Source: Actinomycetota bacterium (lineage in GTDB: Bacteria; Actinomycetota; Actinomycetes; Nanopelagicales; Nanopelagicaceae). Taken from it: 54,240 bases of DNA. Positions 8,094 through 16,487 of this stretch are shown one piece after another. Position 1 is the stretch's first letter, and every line of letters begins with the position of its first letter. Below the pieces are notes generated by a model, which was given only the letters and a program-made list of their open reading frames with translations, was not told where the DNA came from and made no database searches. The stretch is from positions 1 through 54,240 of the forward strand of contig CANFVU010000006.1 of assembly GCA_947450545.1 (NCBI GenBank). The letters are read 5' to 3'. The position numbers were made by a program, and so were the translations under genes.

Positions 8094-9302
8094 ATGTCCA
8101 ACGATTTGGCTTTCCTCGACTTCAATAAAGTGGGATTCTCCATTCGATCCCAAGAAGTGATGGCTGCTCGTGAAGCTCACTGGTATGCCAAAACCCCATA
8201 CAGCATCGCTGTCCTTCGCTATGAGGATGCAAATACGCTTCTTAAAGATAAGCGCCTCTATCAAGGTACTCGCAAGTGGCCTTCGCATTACGGAATAACT
8301 GAGGGACTTCTATCCGAGTGGTGGAAAACAATGCTTTTGAGCGTTGAGGGCGCTGATCACCTTCGCTTGCGCAAATTAGCTGGGCCCGCATTCTCTCCAA
8401 AGACAATCGAACCGATGACTCCGTTCTTTGCACGATTGGCAAATGAGTTGATCGATGAGTTTTGCGAACGTGGCAGTTGCGAGTTCATGAGCGAATTTGC
8501 TGAACCATTTTCTGCTCGCGTTATCACGGAGCTTTTGGGGTTGCCTAAAGATCAATGGAGAACGCTCGCTGATTTTGCAACCGAACTTGGATATGTATTT
8601 TCTGTAACGATCGCGAACGACCTTCCAGTCATCGAGCATGGATTGCAAGGCATCATCGATATTTCTCAGAAATTGATTGAAGAGCGCAGAGGTACCGATA
8701 AAGATGATTTCGTTGGGACTCTCGTCAAAGCCCACGTGGATGGAGAGCTCATCACAGAAGAGGAATTACTGGGTCTGGTGAGCATGATTGTGTTTGCAGG
8801 TTTTGACACAACTCGAAATCAAATTGGATTGGGGATGCAGACTTTTAGCTCATATCCCGATCAATGGGAGAAACTTGCTGATAATCCTGAGTTGGGACGG
8901 TTAGCAGTTGAAGAGGTGATGCGCGTTAACCCAACAATCACATGGGTTTCTCGCGAAGCATCTGAAGATATTGAATACAAAGAGCTTCTCATTCCACAAG
9001 GGACGACCGTGCATCTACTGACTATTCCAGCAGGTTCAGATCCACGTAAATTTGAAAGTTCCGAGTTCAATATTGAAGCAGAGCGTGCTCCGCATTTTGG
9101 TTTTGGCGGCGGAATGCACCATTGCATCGGCCACTATGTTGCTCGTTTAGATATGAAAGAGGCCTTTAAAGCTCTTGCCTCGCGTCTGCCCGATATGCGC
9201 GTATCGGCGGATTCAACATATTTGCCGGACAGTGGTAACACTGGACCGACAGCAATGCCGATTACTTTCACCCCAACAAAGAGGCTAACAACTACTGGTT
9301 GA
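8094..9302 (+). CDS. cytochrome P450
   Basis: A 402-residue soluble bacterial P450 (class I length). Visible motifs: oxygen-binding I helix AGFDTT (235-240), ExxR at Glu274-Arg277, and the heme loop FGFGGGMHHCIG with the thiolate ligand Cys344. No ferredoxin or ferredoxin reductase is adjacent, so electrons must come from elsewhere. The substrate cannot be read from sequence; small hydrophobic molecules such as terpenes or carotenoid fragments are typical of the family. It ends inside the convergent cysteine-synthase-like gene (11-bp overlap). Confidence 0.95.
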   Translation: MSNDLAFLDFNKVGFSIRSQEVMAAREAHWYAKTPYSIAVLRYEDANTLLKDKRLYQGTRKWPSHYGITEGLLSEWWKTMLLSVEGADHLRLRKLAGPAFSPKTIEPMTPFFARLANELIDEFCERGSCEFMSEFAEPFSARVITELLGLPKDQWRTLADFATELGYVFSVTIANDLPVIEHGLQGIIDISQKLIEERRGTDKDDFVGTLVKAHVDGELITEEELLGLVSMIVFAGFDTTRNQIGLGMQTFSSYPDQWEKLADNPELGRLAVEEVMRVNPTITWVSREASEDIEYKELLIPQGTTVHLLTIPAGSDPRKFESSEFNIEAERAPHFGFGGGMHHCIGHYVARLDMKEAFKALASRLPDMRVSADSTYLPDSGNTGPTAMPITFTPTKRLTTTG

Positions 9303-10176
9303 GCCAGTAATCGTTGATGTACTTCTCTCCTTCGTCACAGAAGAACGTGACAACGGTTTCGAGATCTAGCTCTTCCTTTAGTGCTTTCGCTGCGAGCATA
9401 TGGGCACCTGATGAAGGACCAACAAAAATTCCATGTGTACGAGCAAGTCTCCGAGTTTCTTCAACGGCATCGTGAGAGTGGATATGGATGAATCCATCTA
9501 TCTCTGCGCTATGTCTCTCGATAATTCCTGGGACAAACCCGTCCGATATTCCTTCAATCAAATGCTTCGCGACTTCACCGCATGCAATGGTGCAGGACTC
9601 AGAAGGTTCGAGCGCATAACTTTTGCACTGTGGATTAATTTCTTTAAATGCGCTTCCCACTCCGATGAGTGTTCCGCCCGTTCCCACTCCCCCAATCACA
9701 AGATCGGGTTTGTTTGGAAGATCCCTCAATATTTCTTGACCTAACCAATCATGGTTCTCTACGACGTTCCATTCTGAATCAAATTGTTGTGGCGCATAAA
9801 AACCCGGTTGGCTAGCGATTCGACGGACTTCATCTAAAGCGCTATTCACATGAAAATCTCCGAGAGTGCGAACTTCTGCGCCAAAAGCGCGAGAGATCGC
9901 TGTGCGTTCCTGACTCAGACCTTCAGGCATGACAACAAGCATTTTGTAGCCTTTGACTGCAGCAACCATGCTCATCGCATTTCCCGTATTACCGCTACTA
10001 GCTTCAACGATGGTGTCACCCGGTTGTAAGAGCCCTTCGGATTCGGCTCTCTCGATCATGTATTTTGCGATGCGCGCTTTAATGGAACCCGATGGGTTGA
10101 GATATTCCATTTTGACAAAAATGCCTTCAATGTTGATGAGCGGGGTATTTCCAATCGCATCGAGAATGGTTCTCAT
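9292..10176 (-). CDS. cysteine synthase-like PLP enzyme
   Basis: A 294-residue fold-type II PLP enzyme of the O-acetylserine sulfhydrylase/cystathionine beta-synthase family. GNTPLINI opens the protein; NPSGSIKAR carries the PLP lysine, SSGNTG the substrate-carboxylate loop, and GGVGTGGTLIGVG the phosphate-binding loop. After the lysine the common Asp of KDR is Ala. The start at ATG 10176 is supported by TACCGT at -12 to -7; a frame to 10206 lacks such support. No cysE lies next to it, so cysteine synthesis versus another beta-replacement remains open. Confidence 0.85.
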   Translation of the reverse strand: MRTILDAIGNTPLINIEGIFVKMEYLNPSGSIKARIAKYMIERAESEGLLQPGDTIVEASSGNTGNAMSMVAAVKGYKMLVVMPEGLSQERTAISRAFGAEVRTLGDFHVNSALDEVRRIASQPGFYAPQQFDSEWNVVENHDWLGQEILRDLPNKPDLVIGGVGTGGTLIGVGSAFKEINPQCKSYALEPSESCTIACGEVAKHLIEGISDGFVPGIIERHSAEIDGFIHIHSHDAVEETRRLARTHGIFVGPSSGAHMLAAKALKEELDLETVVTFFCDEGEKYINDYWLNQ

Positions 10177-10182
10177 GTATGC

Positions 10183-10188
10183 ACGGTA
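10183..10188 (-). promoter_or_regulatory. -10 box of leaderless cysteine-synthase-like gene
   Basis: TACCGT on the minus strand at -12 to -7 from ATG 10176, which selects this start over the upstream in-frame one. Confidence 0.55.
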
Positions 10189-10228
10189 CCAATCACGCGA
10201 ACTCATAGGAAGATAGCAAGTAAAGGGC

Positions 10229-10234
10229 TATACT
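10229..10234 (+). promoter_or_regulatory. -10 box driving the structured leader
   Basis: TATACT 10229-10234, a close match to TATAAT. With the spacing seen elsewhere in this window transcription begins near A10241, giving a leader of about 117 nt before the FAD oxidoreductase GTG. Confidence 0.5.
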
Positions 10235-10271
10235 TAATTCACTGCAACGAACAACAGATAGTTACAAGACA

Positions 10272-10350
10272 TCTGCGCTGTGGGGTAGGAATCCGGAGGA
10301 CCCGGGCCAACTAAGAGAGAAGTAAAGGGGTGATTCCGGCGCAGGCCGGA
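10272..10350 (+). ncRNA. candidate cis-regulatory RNA (unknown class) in the FAD oxidoreductase leader
   Basis: The leader can form two exclusive folds. Fold A: 10272-10279 pairs with 10338-10345 (core CTGCGC/GCGCAG plus G-U pairs), stacked on GGAATC 10288-10293 with GATTCC 10332-10337, closed by ACCC 10300-10303 with GGGT 10328-10331. Fold B: a tight hairpin TCCGGC 10335-10340 with GCCGGA 10345-10350, loop GCAG, ending 7 bases before the GTG start. Bases 10335-10345 belong to both folds. That is riboswitch architecture; I do not recognise the consensus of cobalamin, SAM, glycine, TPP, FMN, guanidine or c-di-AMP classes. Confidence 0.45.
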
Positions 10351-10357
10351 TGACGCG

Positions 10358-11770
10358 GTGGCTAACATCGACCCTTACATTCTTAAACACCTCTCGCAAA
10401 TGCAACCCGAGCTGTATTGGCTCGATTCAGATCCGCTTGAGCCCCAACCGCACTCACTTCTCGTCGGCGATGTTGTTACCGATCTCTGCGTTGTCGGTGC
10501 TGGTTACACAGGTTTGTGGACTGCTCTTATTGCCAAGCAGCGTCATCCAGAACGTGATGTCATCATCATCGAAAAAAAGTGGACGGGCGCTGGAGCATCT
10601 GGTCGCAATGGTGGATTTTGCAACACCTCGCTCACTCATGGATTTGCCAATGGATACGCTCGATTCAAAGATGAGATGCCCGTCATTGAACGACTTGGCC
10701 GCGAAAATATGGATGCAATTGAAGCAACCATTAAGGAATTCGGAATCGAATGCGATTGGCATCGCACAGGTGAATTACGTGTAGCCGATGCTGAATACAT
10801 GATCCCTCAACTTGAAGAAGAAGCACGCCTTCGCAATGAATATGGCGATCACGTCGAACTTCTCACTCAAGAAGAGACCCAGGCGCGAATCGCATCACCA
10901 ACATATAAAGGTGCACTGTGGGATCCAGATGGAACAGCCCTCGTTGATCCAGCTCGTCTGGTCTGGGGCTTGGAAAGAGCTTGCCTCAAACTTGGCGTGA
11001 AAATTTATGAAAACTCTGAAGTCCGACGCTTAGAACAAACGAGCGAGGGAATGATTGTTCACTCCCCTTATGGAAGTATCCATGCTCGCAAAGTTGCACT
11101 TGCAACAAATGTCTTTCCATCGCTGATTAAGAGTGCACGAAAATATGTTGTGCCTGTCTACGATTTTCAATTGGTGACAGAGCCTCTCACTCCTGAACAA
11201 CGCGCAGCGATTGGTTGGAATGGTCGCGAAGGCGTCTCAGAATCTCGCAACCAATTTCATTACTACCGGATGACTGCGGATGGAGAAATTCTGTGGGGCG
11301 GCTATGACGCTATCTACAACTTCCGTGGCAAGGTTCGTGAAGAGTACGAAACATCTGCCGACACCTATGCCCGACTTGCAGCAGATTTCTTAGAAACTTT
11401 TCCTCAGCTCAAAGGAATAAAATTCACTCATGGATGGGGTGGAGCGATTGATACCTGCTCTCGCTTCTCTCCCTTTTGGGGAATGGCGCATAAGGGTCGC
11501 GTTGCTTATGTTCTCGGATTTACCGGACTCGGCGTAGCTGCCACTCGATTTGGCGCGGATGTGATGCTCGATCTCCTTGATGACCTCGATACAGAACGCA
11601 CACGATTAAAAATGGTTCGCAGAAAACCTCTCCCATTTCCCCCTGAACCTTTGCGATGGTTCTTCATTAAACTGACTCAATGGTCCATCTATCGCGCAGA
11701 TCATCATGAAGGCAAAAGAAATATTTGGCTGCGCTTCCTCGATTCCATTGGCTTAGGTTTCGACTCGTAA
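10358..11770 (+). CDS. FAD-dependent amine/amino-acid oxidoreductase (DadA/PuuB type)
   Basis: A 470-residue flavoprotein of the DAO superfamily. The dinucleotide fold VVGAGYTGLWTAL binds FAD near residue 47, SGRNGG contacts the flavin, and the C-terminal GFTGLGVAATRFGA completes the FAD site. Best resemblance is to gamma-glutamylputrescine and related amine oxidases, which oxidise a C-N bond and give an aldehyde or keto acid. GTG 10358 is the first usable start; no good Shine-Dalgarno precedes it, and the base-paired leader lies immediately upstream. It appears monocistronic. Substrate not known; polyamine or amino-acid breakdown is an inference. Confidence 0.85.
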   Translation: MANIDPYILKHLSQMQPELYWLDSDPLEPQPHSLLVGDVVTDLCVVGAGYTGLWTALIAKQRHPERDVIIIEKKWTGAGASGRNGGFCNTSLTHGFANGYARFKDEMPVIERLGRENMDAIEATIKEFGIECDWHRTGELRVADAEYMIPQLEEEARLRNEYGDHVELLTQEETQARIASPTYKGALWDPDGTALVDPARLVWGLERACLKLGVKIYENSEVRRLEQTSEGMIVHSPYGSIHARKVALATNVFPSLIKSARKYVVPVYDFQLVTEPLTPEQRAAIGWNGREGVSESRNQFHYYRMTADGEILWGGYDAIYNFRGKVREEYETSADTYARLAADFLETFPQLKGIKFTHGWGGAIDTCSRFSPFWGMAHKGRVAYVLGFTGLGVAATRFGADVMLDLLDDLDTERTRLKMVRRKPLPFPPEPLRWFFIKLTQWSIYRADHHEGKRNIWLRFLDSIGLGFDS

Positions 11771-11822
11771 TCTGCGCTCAATCTCGCCCAATGTCAGGGT
11801 TGTGAAGTACTTTTCATTCATT

Positions 11823-12413
11823 ATGAATCGCACCTTGAATACTGTCCCTTTTGTCATCGTGGATTTAGAAACCACCGGTGGCGCGCCTTTTGGAGGCAGT
11901 GAGATTACGGAATTCGGCGCGATCAAAGTATGTGGCGGCGAAGTCATTAGCGAATTCACAACTTTCGTGAAACCTGAAGGATCAGTTCCGGTCTTCATTA
12001 CAGAACTCACGGGAATTACGGATGAGATGCTGCTGGATGCGCCTGATATTTATGAAGTGCTTCCTCAGTTTTTTGAATGGTGCGGTTCTGAGGCAGAGAC
12101 GGTACTCATTGCCCACAATGCTCCGTTTGACATTAGTTTCCTCAAAGCTGCCGCAGCAAAACTTGAAATCCCGTGGCCCGACTTCGTCATTTTGGATACT
12201 GTGAAAATTGCTCGCAACACCATTCCGCGAGATGAAATTCTCAATTACAAACTTTCAACGTTGGCTCAATTTTTTGAAACCGAAGTTCAACCCACCCACA
12301 GAGCTCTCGATGATGCGAAAACAACGGTCGAACTTTTCCATCGGTTACTTGGAATTCATGGAAAGAAAGTTCAGACTCTCAAAGATTTACAGACTCTTAA
12401 GCGGGGAAAGTAA
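11823..12413 (+). CDS. DEDDh 3'-5' exonuclease (DNA polymerase III epsilon-like)
   Basis: A 196-residue exonuclease domain. All DEDDh residues are visible: Asp and Glu in VDLETTG, Asp in AHNAPFD, and His/Asp in HRALDDA. It is about the size of the isolated domain and has no fused GIY-YIG or helicase part. ATG 11823 is chosen; TACTTT lies shortly before it. An upstream GTG at 11802 is possible. Proofreading for a polymerase or a repair/RNA-trimming role cannot be separated by sequence. It overlaps the convergent trpD end by 17 bp. Confidence 0.88.
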   Translation: MNRTLNTVPFVIVDLETTGGAPFGGSEITEFGAIKVCGGEVISEFTTFVKPEGSVPVFITELTGITDEMLLDAPDIYEVLPQFFEWCGSEAETVLIAHNAPFDISFLKAAAAKLEIPWPDFVILDTVKIARNTIPRDEILNYKLSTLAQFFETEVQPTHRALDDAKTTVELFHRLLGIHGKKVQTLKDLQTLKRGK

Positions 12414-13446
12414 GAGCAACTTCCTGGGATAACTTTGCCCACGATTCGACAAGTTTCGCAGCAGCGCCTGAATCGATTGCCTGTCGTGCCAAAACGATTC
12501 CATTTGCAAACTGTTGCTCAACTGACAAATTGAAATCTGCTTTGAATGCAGCGATGGCAGCTGCCGCGTTGAGCACAACCGCATCCTTTGCAGCACTCTC
12601 TTTCCCAGCGAATATTTCCCTCGTGATACGAGCGTTGTGTTCGGCATCGCCACCGACGAGCTCGCTAATGGGAGCGCTCTCAATTCCTAGCGCTGTGGGG
12701 TCAAATATTTCGCGTCGTACCTTGCCATCAGAAACTTGGTACACAGTGCTGGTTGTAGACAGTGTTAATTCATCAATTCCATCATCCCCTCGGAATACAA
12801 AACCTTCACATCCACGACGTGCCAAGACATCGGCCATCACTTCTTGCATGCGCGGATTTGAAACACCAATGGCGATAGCGATTGGTTTTGCTGGATTTGC
12901 TAGCGGACCCAGAATGTTGAAAACACTTGGTTTGCCGAGCTCTTTACGCGCCGGAGCGGCAAAGCGCATTGCAGGGTGGAACTTCGGTGCAAAACAAAAA
13001 CCAATACCGATGTCGTGAACAATTTTCGCGACGCCTTGTCCGTTGATATTGATATCGATTCCCAACGCTTCCAAGAGATCTGCTGATCCTGATTTAGAAG
13101 AAGCCGCTCGATTGCCATGTTTTACAACTCGGGCACCTGCTGCTGTTGTAACAATCGCTGCCGTTGTTGAAATATTGATGGTGTTGAATCCGTCGCCACC
13201 CGTGCCGACGATGTCGACTGCTCTATCTGGGATAGTGATAGGCGCTGCAAATCGATACATCTGATCGATCATCGCTGATATTTCTTGGGCCGATTCACCT
13301 TTGGCGCTTAACTTAGTGAGGAAGCTTTTGATGCTCTCCACATCGGCGTTGCCTTGGAGAATCTCCCCCATTGCCCAGTGAACTTCAGAAACGGATAGAT
13401 CACTTCCGGAATCGAGGTTAGTAAAAATGTGAGTCCACGAAAACAT
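12397..13446 (-). CDS. trpD: anthranilate phosphoribosyltransferase
   Basis: A 349-residue enzyme moving phosphoribosyl from PRPP to anthranilate in tryptophan synthesis. The PRPP loop GTGGDGFNTINIST and the following VVKHGNRAASS are characteristic, and the helical N-terminal domain (about 1-75) is present. ATG 13446 is preceded by AGGTGGAG at good distance; a GTG three codons earlier overlaps that site and is less likely. No other trp gene is nearby. Position beside ctaE matches other actinobacteria (Rv2192c). Confidence 0.96.
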   Translation of the reverse strand: MFSWTHIFTNLDSGSDLSVSEVHWAMGEILQGNADVESIKSFLTKLSAKGESAQEISAMIDQMYRFAAPITIPDRAVDIVGTGGDGFNTINISTTAAIVTTAAGARVVKHGNRAASSKSGSADLLEALGIDININGQGVAKIVHDIGIGFCFAPKFHPAMRFAAPARKELGKPSVFNILGPLANPAKPIAIAIGVSNPRMQEVMADVLARRGCEGFVFRGDDGIDELTLSTTSTVYQVSDGKVRREIFDPTALGIESAPISELVGGDAEHNARITREIFAGKESAAKDAVVLNAAAAIAAFKADFNLSVEQQFANGIVLARQAIDSGAAAKLVESWAKLSQEVALTFPA

Positions 13447-13465
13447 GGTCTCCACCTATAGGTAT

Positions 13466-13879
13466 TTAGCGAACAGCAACTGTGCGTGAGCGCAGAAGGT
13501 TGGCAGCTTTGTTGGCAAAAGCGAATGGATCGACCGGATGCATAACGACATCATCAGCACGAGACCACGTTGCAAGCCATGAATCGGTTGGGCGGGCTGC
13601 AATCAGAAGAACAGGCGGGCAGTTAAAAACTTCATCTTTAAGTTCGCGGGCGATACCCATGCCGCCCTCAGGGTTGGCTTCTCCATCGAGAATAAAGAGA
13701 TCGACTTTCTTCTTTCCATCGACATATTGGCGAAGAGCTGGCCCGGTCGCGATTTCAACGATTCGATGAGGAGGCAGATCCGTCGCCACTTGGGAGCCAA
13801 GAGCCGCCACTATGTGGGCTCTAGTTGTGAGGTCGTGGCTATAGACCACGATGTGAAGCGGGGACAGTGATTCGCTCAT
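13466..13879 (-). CDS. degenerate response-regulator receiver domain protein
   Basis: A stand-alone 137-residue CheY-like domain without output domain. Asp65 in LFILDGEANPEGGMG sits at the phospho-acceptor position, but the conserved Thr/Ser becomes Ala95 (LLIAARPTDS), and the invariant Lys before Pro becomes His114 (VMHPVDPFA). Phosphorylation-driven switching is therefore doubtful. ATG 13879 fits the family start; TAGACT lies 9-14 bases before it. It sits 19 bp from trpD and 152 bp from the divergent ctaE start. Related proteins at this locus in other actinobacteria are uncharacterised as far as I know. Confidence 0.75.
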   Translation of the reverse strand: MSESLSPLHIVVYSHDLTTRAHIVAALGSQVATDLPPHRIVEIATGPALRQYVDGKKKVDLFILDGEANPEGGMGIARELKDEVFNCPPVLLIAARPTDSWLATWSRADDVVMHPVDPFAFANKAANLLRSRTVAVR

Positions 13880-14031
13880 AATGGGAAAGTCTAGCCCGCT
13901 TGGCTGCGAAAAGAAGCGGCGAAAAATAGTGAATTTACGCGTGATACGTCTCACCCGAAAGAGAGCGCTTTTGGGGACGTGGCGGGCCTTTGGAGTTCGG
14001 GTTTTACCCGCCTTTCGGGAATAATCGCCTC

Positions 14032-14661
14032 GTGAGCACAACTACTGCACCCGCCCAAAACCGCCTCAACCGTCCCAATATGGTTGCTGTCGGCACAATC
14101 GTTTGGCTTTCCAGTGAACTGATGTTCTTCGCAGCGCTCTTCGCCATGTACTTCACAACTCGTGCGGTGCAAGGCCCGAACGTCTGGTTGGAATCAACAG
14201 GAATGTTGAATGTGAAGTTTGCATCGATCAACACCACCGTCCTTGTCCTGTCTTCAGTGACATGCCAATTCGGAGTTTTCGCTGCTGAACGTTTCCAACT
14301 CAAGCGCACTGCTTCTATCTTTAAATTCTCGAAGTGGGGAATGCGCGAATGGTTTGCGCTGACATTCCTTATGGGAGCCTTCTTTATCGGCGGACAAATT
14401 TACGAGTATGCAAACTTGGTTCATGAGGGTCTTTCACTCTCGTCTCGTGCATATGGATCAGTTTTCTACATCACCACTGGCTTCCACGGACTTCACGTGA
14501 CAGGCGGTTTGATTGCATTCCTTATTCTGATGGTTCGCGTAACTAAAGCTCGTCGCTTTGGCCATTCGCAAGCTACTTCAGCAATTGTTGTTTCGTATTA
14601 CTGGCACTTCGTCGATATCGTGTGGATCGCGCTCTTCTCTGCGATCTACCTGATCAAATAA
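14032..14661 (+). CDS. ctaE: cytochrome c oxidase subunit III
   Basis: A 209-residue integral membrane subunit of the aa3 oxidase with five predicted helices, as usual for the short actinobacterial form. Family landmarks include [13 protein letters not shown] early on, [10 protein letters not shown] in the middle and [12 protein letters not shown], ending in [15 protein letters not shown] 14032 is the start: an AATAAT box at -12 to -7 resembles a -10 element and no Shine-Dalgarno is visible. It heads the ctaE-qcrCAB operon, 16 bp before qcrC. Confidence 0.96.
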   Translation: MSTTTAPAQNRLNRPNMVAVGTIVWLSSELMFFAALFAMYFTTRAVQGPNVWLESTGMLNVKFASINTTVLVLSSVTCQFGVFAAERFQLKRTASIFKFSKWGMREWFALTFLMGAFFIGGQIYEYANLVHEGLSLSSRAYGSVFYITTGFHGLHVTGGLIAFLILMVRVTKARRFGHSQATSAIVVSYYWHFVDIVWIALFSAIYLIK

Positions 14662-14677
14662 CTGGAGCATCTATTTA

Positions 14678-15481
14678 ATGTCACCTATTTCGCGAGTAAG
14701 TAAATATCGCCGTCATAAGTTCGCAGGTCCAGTACTTGTGGTTGCAGCGCTCCTGACAATCGGCTCAGCGTTCTCTATCGCATCAGCGCTTCCCAGCGCT
14801 AACAAGATGACAGCTGCGGCAACGACGACTCAAATTGCTGAAGGTAAGAAGATTTTTGCAGCTGGGTGTTCTTCATGCCACGGCTTGAACGCTGAAGGCA
14901 GTGGAGTTGCTCCTTCCCTCATCGGTGTTGGCGCTGCTTCTGTTGATTTCCAAGTTGGTACAGGCCGCATGCCTATGGCTGACATGAGCCAACAAGCACA
15001 ACGTAAGCGCCCTGTTTACAACGCTGAGCAAACAGCTGCGCTCGCTGCTTATGTTGCATCACTAGCACCTGGCCCAAGCACAGTTGATGGCGCGAATTTG
15101 AACTACGAGCGCGATGGAAACACTGCTCAAGGTGGCGAACTTTTCCGCACTAACTGCGCAATGTGTCACAACTTTGCGGCGCAAGGTGGAGCGCTCACTC
15201 AAGGAAAATATGCACCAACACTTATGGGTGTTGAGCCAAAATATATTTACGAAGCAATGATCACCGGTCCACAATCAATGCCAATCTTCTCCGACAAAAC
15301 AATTACACCTGCTGAAAAACTTTCTATCATCAAGTGGATTAAAGCGGCGCAAAATGAGCCGGCACTTGGCGGAGCGACAACGGGTCGTGTGGGACCGGTA
15401 ACAGAAGGTTTGCTTGCTTGGCTACTTGGTTTAGGTTCACTTATCGGCATAGCTGTATGGCTTGCAACGAAGGCGAGATAA
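14678..15481 (+). CDS. qcrC: cytochrome bc1 complex diheme cytochrome c subunit
   Basis: A 267-residue membrane-anchored c-type cytochrome passing electrons from the Rieske protein to the CuA site of the oxidase. Two heme sites are seen, CSSCH (64-68) and CAMCH (160-164), the diheme arrangement that replaces soluble cytochrome c in actinobacteria. An N-terminal membrane helix follows a basic leader, and a C-terminal helix (about 245-262) is present. ACTGGAGC upstream serves as ribosome-binding site. qcrA follows after four bases. Confidence 0.96.
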   Translation: MSPISRVSKYRRHKFAGPVLVVAALLTIGSAFSIASALPSANKMTAAATTTQIAEGKKIFAAGCSSCHGLNAEGSGVAPSLIGVGAASVDFQVGTGRMPMADMSQQAQRKRPVYNAEQTAALAAYVASLAPGPSTVDGANLNYERDGNTAQGGELFRTNCAMCHNFAAQGGALTQGKYAPTLMGVEPKYIYEAMITGPQSMPIFSDKTITPAEKLSIIKWIKAAQNEPALGGATTGRVGPVTEGLLAWLLGLGSLIGIAVWLATKAR

Positions 15482-15485
15482 CGAG

Positions 15486-16487
15486 ATGACACACAACAAC
15501 GAGATCGAGAAGTTCACCGATCCTGGCCTTCCAGAACATATTCATCGCAAAGCTGATTCAGATGAGCGAGCAGCAAAGAAAGCCGAACGCCAAGTTGCGA
15601 TTCTCTTTCTTCTCTCTGCAGTAGGAACTGTCCTTGCAATCGGTTCATATATTTTCATGCCTCAAGATATTGTCATCTTCATTCCAATCATGGGCGATCA
15701 AAATGCAGCCCAACTCTTCCTCGGCCTTGGAATTGCAATGGCTACCTTCTTCTTGGGAATGGGCGCTGTGCATTGGGCAAAGACTCTGATGCCAGATACC
15801 GAAGTCACCGCTGAGCGTCATGAATTTCGTTCTCCTGATGAAGATCGCGAAGCTTTTGTTGCAACCGTTAAGGAGCAAGGTGGAGCAGCTGGCCTCGGTC
15901 GCCGCACACTCATTAAGCGCTCTCTTGGTTTAGCAGGCGGACTTGCTGCTCTTACTCCCCTCGTAATGTTGCGCGACTTAGGTCCACAACCAAAGAAGGA
16001 ACTTGAGAAAACAAGCTGGGAGACAGGCACACGCCTTGTCACCGATCCAGGAGATCGCCCAATCAAACCTTCTGATTTAGAAATCGGCGCTGTTGCTCAA
16101 GTTCTCCCAGCTCTTAAGAGCGGTGAAGAGCGCACTCTTGAAAACATTGGTAAAGATGCTGTGCTTCTTATCCGCCTTAACCCAAATGAGTTCAATTTAG
16201 ATTCTGAGCGCCTCTCATGGACACATGATGGAATCATCGCTTTCTCAAAGATTTGTTCACATATGGGTTGCGCAGTTGCTCTCTACGAACAACAGACAAA
16301 ACATCTTCTCTGCCCATGTCACCAATCAACATTCGATGTGACTCGTGCAGCAAAAGTAATCTTTGGACCAGCAGCTCGCCCACTTCCACAACTTGCAATC
16401 ACAGTGGATAGCGAAGGCTATTTAGTTGCTAAACAACCATTCACCGAAGCAGTTGGACCTAGCTATTGGGAGCGTAATACCAAATGA
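15486..16487 (+). CDS. qcrA: cytochrome bc1 complex Rieske iron-sulfur subunit
   Basis: A 333-residue Rieske protein. The 2Fe-2S ligands appear as CSHMGC and CPCHQS. As in other actinobacterial QcrA proteins there are extra N-terminal membrane segments (two hydrophobic stretches between about 35 and 105), then a third at the twin-arginine-like GRRTLIKRSLGLAGG. ATG 15486 follows GATAACGAG; an upstream frame start lies in qcrC. The stop overlaps qcrB as ATGA. Confidence 0.96.
   Translation: MTHNNEIEKFTDPGLPEHIHRKADSDERAAKKAERQVAILFLLSAVGTVLAIGSYIFMPQDIVIFIPIMGDQNAAQLFLGLGIAMATFFLGMGAVHWAKTLMPDTEVTAERHEFRSPDEDREAFVATVKEQGGAAGLGRRTLIKRSLGLAGGLAALTPLVMLRDLGPQPKKELEKTSWETGTRLVTDPGDRPIKPSDLEIGAVAQVLPALKSGEERTLENIGKDAVLLIRLNPNEFNLDSERLSWTHDGIIAFSKICSHMGCAVALYEQQTKHLLCPCHQSTFDVTRAAKVIFGPAARPLPQLAITVDSEGYLVAKQPFTEAVGPSYWERNTK

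Noticed and set aside
10241-10357. Leader identified as a known riboswitch (SAM-IV, cobalamin, glycine, guanidine-I)
   Set aside because: Core conserved bases of these classes, as seen at 26.1 and 53.7 kb for the first two, are missing.
7541-11770. A biosynthetic gene cluster around the P450
   Set aside because: The genes have separate promoters and mixed orientation, and no core scaffold enzyme is present.
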